From assembly GCF_030643905.1 (NCBI RefSeq), contig NZ_CP121446.1:372001-436000 (forward strand): a DNA stretch of 64,000 bases, written 5' to 3'. The notes under the pieces were generated by a model. The model worked only from the letters and a program-made list of their open reading frames with translations. It made no database searches and was not told the origin of the DNA. The stretch is from Flavobacterium sp. IMCC34852. Its GTDB lineage: Bacteria; Bacteroidota; Bacteroidia; Flavobacteriales; Flavobacteriaceae. The translations under genes and the position numbers were made by a program. Below are positions 54,502 to 61,590 of this stretch, in pieces; the stretch's first letter is position 1; each line of letters starts with the position of its first letter.

Positions 54502-54954
54502 ATGAAGATGAAAACCAAATTAGTATCACTATGTTTAGTTGTATTGTTAACTGTTTTTTTAGGATGTAGTGAAGATATTTATGAAAATAGTGCCTCACAT
54601 TCAAATGCCCTAAAAGAAAAATATAAAATCTCATTTGCGCAATTTAAAAGAGAAAAAGGAATTAAAAACTTTGACCTGCTTAAGACAATAAAATCTACAA
54701 GTATCAATGCAAGAGAAGAAGGAACAGATGAAGGTTATGTTATAGATACAACAACAATCTACAGGTATACAACCCAAAACAATAAAATCACCTATTCATT
54801 TAAGATTTATCCAATCTATGAAGTGCTTGAAGACAAAGAATATTACAATCTTGTTTATGAAAAATATGGTGACGAATGGAATGAAATTATCTTTAAAAAC
54901 AGAGAGATTGATAGCGTTAATGTAGATACGTTAAAACTATTTATTCTGAAATGA
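54502..54954 (+). CDS. Exported lipoprotein, probably the N-terminal part of a split gene
   Basis: The 150-residue frame starts with a lipoprotein signal (lipobox VFLGC) and continues with KYKISFAQFKREKGIKNFDLL and TTTIYRYTTQNNKITYSFKIYP, then YYNLVYEKYGDEWNEIIF. In Flavobacterium I recall long lipoproteins with this opening followed without a break by a cysteine-rich module; here that module starts in the next frame. The stop TGA overlaps the following ATG (ATGA at 54951). The DNA is clearly more AT-rich than in neighbouring genes. Either a frameshift has split one gene or the two are translated by coupling. Confidence 0.7.
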   Translation: MKMKTKLVSLCLVVLLTVFLGCSEDIYENSASHSNALKEKYKISFAQFKREKGIKNFDLLKTIKSTSINAREEGTDEGYVIDTTTIYRYTTQNNKITYSFKIYPIYEVLEDKEYYNLVYEKYGDEWNEIIFKNREIDSVNVDTLKLFILK

Positions 54955-56396
54955 TATACAATAGAGGACTCAATTCATCTATAACATTGTCTGATTTTTG
55001 TCAAACTTACACTGTTAGTTTCCACTGCACGCAAGTTGCCCCTTGTAATGCAAACTATTGTGATGGTTTAGCTTGCCCAACCGGAGAGTGTTATACTGAA
55101 AGTATTTCCTATGCCTCTTGTGAAGTTCCTACAAGTATTGATCAAACAATAGGCACCTCAGGTGGAGGTTCAAGTGGAGGAGATGGAGTAGGCGGAAACT
55201 CTTTGGAGGGTATATATATCCCAAATCCCTATAACGGAGATGCCGATATTAATAATGCCGAGTTCATGTTAGCTGCCCAAGTAGCTGCCTATACCAATAC
55301 ATTATCTCAAAACTTTCCAAACATTCAAGCAACATTAACGTACAATTCTTGGATGTTTTCCAATATCATAAATTTTGTTAGAAACAATGGTAACGAATTA
55401 AACCCCAGAAATCAAAATGCGATTTTCTTTGTCTTGAATAATATTTCACCAATACTGAACTTCAATCCATCAAATTTTACTTTTGTAGAAATTAATCAAT
55501 TGCATTACAATTCATTTATTTATCTACTTAATAATCCTACAGCAGAAACGGTAAGTTTTAATCAGCAGTTTATAACTCAATCTCAATTAAACCCTGATTT
55601 AAATTTAGATTATTTGGCGTCATTAAAATCTCCATCCAATATTGACAGAAGTGCAATAGATACTTTAACCCCAGAAGGACAAAAGTTTAATTTGGTATAT
55701 GAAGAATTGTTGAAATCCCCTAAATTCAAAGAACTATTCATAGATTTATTTGAAAATAGTGATAGATTTAATGTTAAATTCCAAATAGGTACGGTAGCCA
55801 ATGGTGCTGATGGAAATACCGTAACGGATACTAACCTTGTAAATCCATCACTAAATACAATAACCATTTCACGTCAATTTTTATTGAATGGAAATAAAAT
55901 GGAAATAGCCAAAACAATAATTCACGAATGTATTCATGCCTTTTTAAATGTAAAATTATTAGACCCTAGTCAAGGGATGAGTATTCCTAACCTTAATAAC
56001 ATGGAATTTTGTGATATTGTAAACCAAGAATACAATGATTTAAGTCCCGGACAAAACCAACATAACTTTATTTACAATTATATGGTGCCTACTATGGTAA
56101 CCATACTTTCAGAAGTAAAAGATTTTTTGGTTTCAACTACTAATAATCAATTAATGTTGACAGATGTAGTTGTTCATATTCCTTTTGATAATTCTCCAGC
56201 AACACCATTTGTTTGGGCAGATTATTATTATAATTTGTCTTTAAATGGAATACAAAACTGTTCCTTTTTTCAAAATGAAATAGGTACAATTCAAGTTGTT
56301 AATGGTGTGCCAACACCAATAATTACAGTAAACCAAACCTTAATGCAAAGTTTTATTCAATATATCACTAGAGGTCATTGGAATATTACCAATTAA
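54951..56396 (+). CDS. Cysteine-rich protein with zincin-like HExxH domain (possible C-terminal part of split gene)
   Basis: The 481-residue frame lacks any signal peptide. It starts with a cysteine-rich segment (about residues 18-60: CTQVAPCNANYCDG, CPTGECYTES), a glycine/serine linker, a helical middle region, and a C-terminal zincin-like domain: H325-E-C-I-H329 in IIHECIHAFLNVKL with a likely third ligand H371 in GQNQHNFIYNY. Cysteine-rich and zincin features suit an exported protein, but export requires the signal of the preceding ORF. It looks like an effector domain at the end of a variable secreted lipoprotein; peptidase activity is inferred from HExxH only. Confidence 0.7.
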   Translation: MIYNRGLNSSITLSDFCQTYTVSFHCTQVAPCNANYCDGLACPTGECYTESISYASCEVPTSIDQTIGTSGGGSSGGDGVGGNSLEGIYIPNPYNGDADINNAEFMLAAQVAAYTNTLSQNFPNIQATLTYNSWMFSNIINFVRNNGNELNPRNQNAIFFVLNNISPILNFNPSNFTFVEINQLHYNSFIYLLNNPTAETVSFNQQFITQSQLNPDLNLDYLASLKSPSNIDRSAIDTLTPEGQKFNLVYEELLKSPKFKELFIDLFENSDRFNVKFQIGTVANGADGNTVTDTNLVNPSLNTITISRQFLLNGNKMEIAKTIIHECIHAFLNVKLLDPSQGMSIPNLNNMEFCDIVNQEYNDLSPGQNQHNFIYNYMVPTMVTILSEVKDFLVSTTNNQLMLTDVVVHIPFDNSPATPFVWADYYYNLSLNGIQNCSFFQNEIGTIQVVNGVPTPIITVNQTLMQSFIQYITRGHWNITN

Positions 56397-56406
56397 ATTA
56401 ATTATT

Positions 56407-57318
56407 ATGAAATCAGTTATTTTATTATTATTTATAAGTTTCAGCGTGTTTTGTCAAAATGACAAATTATATGATATTTCAAAATATGAATCAAATGATT
56501 TAGATAGAGAGGGAGAACATTTAAGAAAAATTTTAAATCTAAAAGAAGATGATGTAATAGTTAATTTAAACAATTCTAAATATGTCTGCTTAATCGATGA
56601 TAATGTTTTTTGTAAAGTAATATGCGGAAACAAATTAATAAATACTATAAAATTAGATATGGTTAAGTCTAATTTGTGTAAAGTATATATAAAAAAACTA
56701 GCTGAATTAAATCCGCCAGAATTGAAGTCTGAAGAAGGTAAAAATGGCAGCAGAATTCGAGTAGAAGATGGAGGTGAAATAACCATCAAAATTTATAAAA
56801 AAAACAAAAAACTAGTATTATATAGTTATGCACCAGATACGTATATTAGGGAGGAGGTTCCGTTCTTTGAAAAAAGAAAAATATTTGTGGAGTGTTATTC
56901 TCAATTATTAAGTTTTTTTTATGACGAAGAATTTTATCGAGTTAAAGCTTTAGACACTTTATATATTTATATTGAAAGGAGTAAAGAAGAAAAAAAGTTT
57001 GCAAATATTGAAATAATAAATAATACTCGTTCACAAGAGTATCAATTATCTTTTGGTAACTTATCGGTTAATTTTACTAATTTTTTTCAGAGAGAGAGTG
57101 TTGTATTAACTATGGATAAAAGAAAATTTTTGAAAAAAAATAATAAAATTATACGCCTAGAATATTTAAATAAATTTTGTGCATGCGATTTAGATAATTT
57201 AATAAGCACTAGGAGCAGACTTGTTTATTTAGTTGACAATAAAGATTCTACAAGAAGAAAAGTTAAAATAAAGAAAGTAATAGGAGGCTCTCTATTAGGA
57301 TGGAACTGTTATGATTAA
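56407..57318 (+). CDS. Exported protein of unknown function
   Basis: The 303-residue protein has a signal peptide (MKSVILLLFISFSVFCQ). The mature part is lysine-, isoleucine- and asparagine-rich, with strand-like stretches (KIYKKNKKLVLYSYAP, YQLSFGNLSVNFTNFFQ) and no recognisable catalytic motif. It follows the HExxH ORF by ten bases and shares its low GC, so they are probably one acquired unit. A role as a partner or protective protein of the putative effector is possible but unproved. Confidence 0.6.
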   Translation: MKSVILLLFISFSVFCQNDKLYDISKYESNDLDREGEHLRKILNLKEDDVIVNLNNSKYVCLIDDNVFCKVICGNKLINTIKLDMVKSNLCKVYIKKLAELNPPELKSEEGKNGSRIRVEDGGEITIKIYKKNKKLVLYSYAPDTYIREEVPFFEKRKIFVECYSQLLSFFYDEEFYRVKALDTLYIYIERSKEEKKFANIEIINNTRSQEYQLSFGNLSVNFTNFFQRESVVLTMDKRKFLKKNNKIIRLEYLNKFCACDLDNLISTRSRLVYLVDNKDSTRRKVKIKKVIGGSLLGWNCYD

Positions 57319-57429
57319 TAATCCTCAGGAGTTAAAGATCAATTGGTTTCACCAGCTGATTGAGTTATGGACTAACTGAGAAACCTTTCAAAAAACCATT
57401 TCAAAACATTATTTTACCACTGCTTTTTA

Positions 57430-57437
57430 TATTTTTG
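57430..57437 (+). promoter_or_regulatory. -7-like element very close to glyS
   Basis: TATTTTTG matches TAnnTTTG but ends only seven bases before ATG 57445, which would give an almost leaderless mRNA. No TTG at proper spacing, so it may be fortuitous. Confidence 0.25.
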
Positions 57438-57444
57438 CAGCATT

Positions 57445-58986
57445 ATGGCAAAACAAGAAGATTTATTTAAGAATGTAGTTTCGCATGCTAAGGAATATGG
57501 ATTCATTTTTCCTTCAAGCGAAATATACGATGGTTTGAGCGCAGTGTATGATTATGCGCAAAACGGAGTCGAATTAAAAAAGAACATTAGAGAATATTGG
57601 TGGAAAGCCATGGTGCAAATGCATGAAAACATTGTCGGTTTAGACGCCGCGATTTTGATGCATCCGACCACTTGGAAAGCTTCGGGTCACGTTGATGCGT
57701 TTAACGATCCGTTGATTGACAACAAGGATTCTAAAAAAAGATACAGAGCCGATGTTTTAATTGAGGATTATGCCGAAAAATTAAACCTGAAAGCCAAAAA
57801 AGAAATTGAAAAAGCCCGCGAGCGTTTTGGTGCTTCTTTTGACGAAGAGCAATACAAAACGACCAATCCGCGAGTGATGGAATACTTGGCCAAAGAGCGT
57901 GAAATTCTGGAAAGAATGGGTCGTTCATTGGGTGCCGGAGATTTGGAAGATGTAAAAGCCTTAATCGAAGAACTGGAAATTGCCGATCCGGAAACCGGTT
58001 CAAGAAACTGGACGGATGTGAAGCAGTTCAACTTGATGTTTGGCACCAAACTCGGAGCTTCAGCTGAAAACGCCATGGATTTGTACTTGCGTCCGGAAAC
58101 CGCTCAAGGTATTTTTGTGAATTTCTTAAACGTACAAAAAACCGGAAGAATGAAGATTCCTTTTGGAATTGCCCAAACCGGGAAAGCCTTCCGTAACGAG
58201 ATTGTAGCGCGTCAGTTTATTTTCCGCATGCGTGAATTTGAACAAATGGAAATGCAGTTTTTCGTCAAACCGGGGGAAGAAATGAAATGGTACGAATACT
58301 GGAAACAAACCCGTTTGAACTGGCATTTATCTTTAGGTTTAGGTGCAGCAAATTACCGTTTCCACGACCACGAAAAATTAGCACACTACGCCAATGCTGC
58401 TGCGGATATTGAGTTTAATTTCCCTTTTGGTTTCAAAGAATTAGAAGGAATTCACTCAAGAACCGATTTCGATTTGAAAGCACACGAACAATATTCGGGT
58501 AAAAAACTGCAATATTTTGACAACGAAACCAATTCGAACTATGTGCCTTATGTAGTGGAAACTTCGGTTGGTTTAGACCGTATGTTCTTGGCGGTTTTTG
58601 CTACTTCCTTAAAAGAAGAAACTTTAGAAGATGGTTCAACACGTACCGTTTTGCGTTTGCCATCTGTTTTGGCACCAACCAAAGCTGCCGTTTTACCCTT
58701 AGTAAAAAAGGACGGATTGCCGGAAGTGGCTCAAAAAATAATCGAAGATTTGAAATGGGATTTCAACGTGGCTTATGATGAAAAAGATGCGGTTGGTCGT
58801 CGTTACAGAAGACAAGATGCCTTAGGAACACCATTCTGTATTACGGTGGATCACCAAACTTTGGAAGATGAAACGGTAACCATTCGCCACAGAGATTCGA
58901 TGGCGCAAGACCGCGTTAAAATATCCGAATTGAGAAACCTCATCGGCAACGAAGTTTCTATGAGAAACTGGTTGATGAAAATGTAA
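57445..58986 (+). CDS. glyS: Glycyl-tRNA synthetase (dimeric, eukaryote-like type)
   Basis: The enzyme charges tRNA-Gly. The 513-residue protein is a class II synthetase of the alpha2 type, with no separate beta subunit in the window. Visible parts are FIFPSSEIYDGLSAVYDYAQNG at the N-terminus, motif 2 region with FRNEIVARQFIFRMREFEQMEMQFF, the EGIHSRTDFDLKAH segment and motif 3 VVETSVGLDRMFLAVF, followed by the anticodon-binding domain (APTKAAVLPLVKKDG to MRNWLMKM). Length and motifs are normal. Confidence 0.96.
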   Translation: MAKQEDLFKNVVSHAKEYGFIFPSSEIYDGLSAVYDYAQNGVELKKNIREYWWKAMVQMHENIVGLDAAILMHPTTWKASGHVDAFNDPLIDNKDSKKRYRADVLIEDYAEKLNLKAKKEIEKARERFGASFDEEQYKTTNPRVMEYLAKEREILERMGRSLGAGDLEDVKALIEELEIADPETGSRNWTDVKQFNLMFGTKLGASAENAMDLYLRPETAQGIFVNFLNVQKTGRMKIPFGIAQTGKAFRNEIVARQFIFRMREFEQMEMQFFVKPGEEMKWYEYWKQTRLNWHLSLGLGAANYRFHDHEKLAHYANAAADIEFNFPFGFKELEGIHSRTDFDLKAHEQYSGKKLQYFDNETNSNYVPYVVETSVGLDRMFLAVFATSLKEETLEDGSTRTVLRLPSVLAPTKAAVLPLVKKDGLPEVAQKIIEDLKWDFNVAYDEKDAVGRRYRRQDALGTPFCITVDHQTLEDETVTIRHRDSMAQDRVKISELRNLIGNEVSMRNWLMKM

Positions 58987-59008
58987 ACTTCTTTAAATTC
59001 CAATAATA

Positions 59009-59045
59009 AAATCCCAAACTCATATTGAAATTTGGGATTTTTTGT
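59009..59045 (+). terminator. Intrinsic terminator of glyS
   Basis: AAATCCCAAA (59009-59018) and TTTGGGATTT (59031-59040) form a perfect 10-bp stem with a 12-base loop, then a T-run. Confidence 0.8.
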
Positions 59046-59286
59046 TTTTGTGAGAATTATACCTGAATAAAATTCACATATTAACAGATTGAGGGATTCT
59101 GTCAACAATTTGAAATTCTCCAAAATTGATACTATAATTTCGTTACAACGAAAATCGGCTCTTTTGGTCGTTTTTATTTTTATGTTTTGTTTTTAATGAA
59201 CATATTTAGTTTAACAAAAAAGTTTCCCCAAAACTACCTGTTAATTTAATCAGAAAATGCTGTCCCTAAATCACGGATAAGCGTTA
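59046..59286. other. Leader region of the LytTR regulator gene
   Basis: AT-rich, no coding frame. It has a short perfect hairpin-like TTTCGTT/AACGAAA sequence near 59140-59155 and no full TAnnTTTG promoter that I can find. Confidence 0.35.
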
Positions 59287-60171
59287 ATGAGCCACACTTA
59301 CATAATTATTGATGACAACCAAGACGATGTCACGAAAACTCAGGCTATAGCTGAGCGCTTTCGTAACCTCTCATTTGTCGCATCGGCCAATAGTTATGAC
59401 GAAGGTGTTAACTTAATCTTAGAACACCAACCTCATCTTGTTTTTCTTGAAATTGACCCTTCGGATAAAAAGAGTAATTTATCCTTAGCCTTAATTAATG
59501 AATTGTATCGTTATTTGAGTGTTGTTCCCAAAATCATTATCATTACGGCCAAAAAGGATTTGGCTTATGAAGCCTTGAAATATGAAGTCGTTGATTATTT
59601 GTTAAAACCATTAGACATTAATGATTTCAGAAAAGCAATTTTAAAATTCGACCGTGCTATTAAATCTGATTTGCCACACATGGAAGTCAAAAATCCGGCG
59701 GCTACTTTTGAAGTCTTGGATGAAACCATAACGGAAGAATTAGAAACTGCCGAACACGATGTGGAAGTAAAAACCATACCTATAACTGCCGAAACACCGG
59801 TAATCGTTCAGAAACAGCAATCGTTGGTAATTTGTATAAAATCTTATGGCGATTACCGCTATATTGACTCCAATGATGTGCTTTATTTTGAAGCCGACAA
59901 CAACTCTACCGATATACATTTGAATAATGGTGAAATGATTACGGCGTTCAAGACTTTGAAACATTTTGAAACGGTTTTACCGCAAACCCAATTCCTTCGT
60001 ATTCATAACAGTTACATTATTAATGTCGACCAGGTTTCTAGGATTCACACCGGAAATACGGTTTGTTATATTAAAAACTCTACCACCAAATTACCGTTCT
60101 CCAAATCTTATAAAGACAATGTTGATTTGATTATTACTCGCATCGCCGGCGGAAATTATTTGGAAATATAG
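59287..60171 (+). CDS. LytTR-family response regulator with atypical receiver
   Basis: The 294-residue protein has an N-terminal receiver domain (IIIDDNQDDVTKT, switch threonine in IIIITAKKD, lysine in DYLLKPLD) and a C-terminal LytTR DNA-binding domain from about residue 180 (SLVICIKSYGDYRYIDSNDV to KLPFSKSYKDNVD), linked by an acidic stretch. The usual phospho-accepting aspartate is glutamate here (E55 in LVFLEIDPSD), although D57 is two residues away. It may therefore be always active or signal-independent. It is the first gene of a group with a NarL-type regulator and a sensor kinase. Confidence 0.88.
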   Translation: MSHTYIIIDDNQDDVTKTQAIAERFRNLSFVASANSYDEGVNLILEHQPHLVFLEIDPSDKKSNLSLALINELYRYLSVVPKIIIITAKKDLAYEALKYEVVDYLLKPLDINDFRKAILKFDRAIKSDLPHMEVKNPAATFEVLDETITEELETAEHDVEVKTIPITAETPVIVQKQQSLVICIKSYGDYRYIDSNDVLYFEADNNSTDIHLNNGEMITAFKTLKHFETVLPQTQFLRIHNSYIINVDQVSRIHTGNTVCYIKNSTTKLPFSKSYKDNVDLIITRIAGGNYLEI

Positions 60172-60206
60172 CAGAAAAGTAGTACGTTTACTAAAATTAT
60201 ATCTTT

Positions 60207-60863
60207 ATGGAAGTAAGCGTATTAATCATTGATGATCATTCTCCTATCATTGAAGGCTATAAATCGATACTGGCTTACAATCCTTATGGTTATAATTTAA
60301 CTATTCAAACTGCGCTTAGTTGTGAATCGGCTTATGAGTTGATTTCAACGACTACAACTTCTTTTGATGTGGTGATGATGGATTATACCATGCCGCCATT
60401 TCCGGAAAAAAATATCCATTCGGGCGCTGATTTGGTTCCGATAATCAGACAATATTTGCCTTATGCTAAAATCATGATGATGACTTCACATTCTTCATCG
60501 TTATTATTGTTGAAACTGATGGAGGAATGCAAACCCGAAGGTTTATTGGTTAAAAGTGATTTTTCAGCCCAAGAATTAATAATTGCCTTTGATGTCATAG
60601 TTAGAGGAGAAAACTACTTCAGCAGTACTATTCATGGCCTGATGAATGAAGCTTCAAAGAAGGTTAAGGTTTTAGACAGTTATAATCAGCAAATCATCTT
60701 GCTTTTATCAGAAGGCATCAAAACAAAAAATCTTCCGGATCACTTACACCTTTCTAAAAGTGCTATCGACAAACGCAAAGTGTTTATCAAAGAGTTTTTT
60801 GATTTAGAAAAAGGCTCCGATGAAGACATTATCAGAGAAGCCAGAAAACAGGGATTTATTTAA
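60207..60863 (+). CDS. NarL/LuxR-type response regulator
   Basis: The 218-residue protein has a receiver domain with the acidic pair D9-D10, phospho-acceptor D59 in VVMMDYTMPP, T in MMMTSHSS and K in GLLVKSDF, and a C-terminal GerE-like helix-turn-helix (YNQQIILLLSEGIKTKNLPD, LHLSKSAIDKRKVFIKEFF). It is probably phosphorylated by the HisKA_3-type kinase 0.7 kb downstream, since NarL-type regulators pair with such kinases. Target genes are unknown. Confidence 0.9.
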   Translation: MEVSVLIIDDHSPIIEGYKSILAYNPYGYNLTIQTALSCESAYELISTTTTSFDVVMMDYTMPPFPEKNIHSGADLVPIIRQYLPYAKIMMMTSHSSSLLLLKLMEECKPEGLLVKSDFSAQELIIAFDVIVRGENYFSSTIHGLMNEASKKVKVLDSYNQQIILLLSEGIKTKNLPDHLHLSKSAIDKRKVFIKEFFDLEKGSDEDIIREARKQGFI

Positions 60864-61174
60864 ACTTTTTCCTCTTTTTCTTCAAATTACAGAAAATGTA
60901 CACTTTTAGTGTAACAAAAAGTCATTCCAAGCCTTTACTTTTACTTCAATAAAAATTCAAGTTGTTTAATTGGTAAAGAAACAAGACTTACCATCTTGAG
61001 TAAGAAGCCGGATGAAAGTGGTATTTTATTTGGTGGAAAATTAATTGAAATTTTGTTCTGTTTATTTTGGGTTCGTTATTAAACAGGAGTATGCAAAAAC
61101 AACCACTAACAGCCCTTGCTTTGACGTTTTGGACGACTAAAAGCGGGGCTGTTTTATTTAAGTCAACTGATGTC
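60864..61174. other. Intergenic region with hairpins and a terminator-like stem
   Basis: It has TACACT/AGTGTA (60899-60904 with 60908-60913), GGTAA/TTACC arms near 60971-60991, and a long imperfect hairpin AACAGCCC/GGGCTGTT followed by TTTATTTA (61107-61159), just upstream of the next gene's signal-peptide start. No complete TAnnTTTG promoter was found; TATTTTGG near 61063 is a near match. Confidence 0.4.
61107..61159 (+). terminator. Terminator- or attenuator-like hairpin
   Basis: AACAGCCC (61107-61114) can pair with GGGCTGTT, with partial inner pairing of GCTTT and AAAGC, followed by a T-rich stretch. Its position only about 20 bases before ATG 61175 fits either a terminator of the regulator transcript or an attenuator. 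Confidence 0.4.
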
Positions 61175-61540
61175 ATGAAGCAACTTCTTCTTATTACTAT
61201 TATTCTTTTCTTACACATTAGTATAGCAATGGCTCAGGCCAAATACAAGCGTGAATCGACTTATTTGAAAGTCAGATCGGGTGAGGATATCACCACTTAT
61301 GAATTTCATTCTGTTCAGGATTTTGAGGAAAATTCGATGAAAATATTAGATGAAATTCCGGCAGCGAATCTTCCCGGAAAAAAAGAAAAAGATCAAGATT
61401 TAACTATTGAAATCAGCATCACTATAACATCAACAGATACTTCAATAACCATAACAGGCTCAGTCACTGCTCCTTCACAAACAATCATAGCGGCGGTAAA
61501 AAAACTGCAAAAACAATTGGTAGGTATAGCGATGGAATAG
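61175..61540 (+). CDS. Small exported protein of unknown function
   Basis: Start at 61175 (MKQLLLITIILFLHISIAMAQA) gives a signal peptide and 121 residues. The same frame is open upstream to 61067 and includes another ATG, but that part crosses a terminator-like hairpin and lacks a signal. The mature protein is short, with KYKRESTYLKVRSGEDITTY and a threonine/serine-rich strand region (ISITITSTDTSITITGSVTA) that looks like a single beta hairpin layer. It lies between the two response regulators and the sensor kinase, so it might be a sensor accessory; I do not know the family. Confidence 0.6.
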   Translation: MKQLLLITIILFLHISIAMAQAKYKRESTYLKVRSGEDITTYEFHSVQDFEENSMKILDEIPAANLPGKKEKDQDLTIEISITITSTDTSITITGSVTAPSQTIIAAVKKLQKQLVGIAME

Positions 61541-61590
61541 TTATTAAGGACTGTTTTAAAAAAAATAGGATTTTTACCTAAATTGGCTAC

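Noticed and set aside
54940..54960. Programmed -1 frameshift joining the two ORFs.
   Set aside because: The bases around CTG AAA TGA do not form a convincing slippery heptamer, and no strong downstream stem was seen.
57319..57444. T-box or other riboswitch ahead of glyS.
   Set aside because: Small hairpins exist (AGTTA/TAACT, GGTTTC/GAAACC) but no T-box motif or terminator/antiterminator pair is visible.
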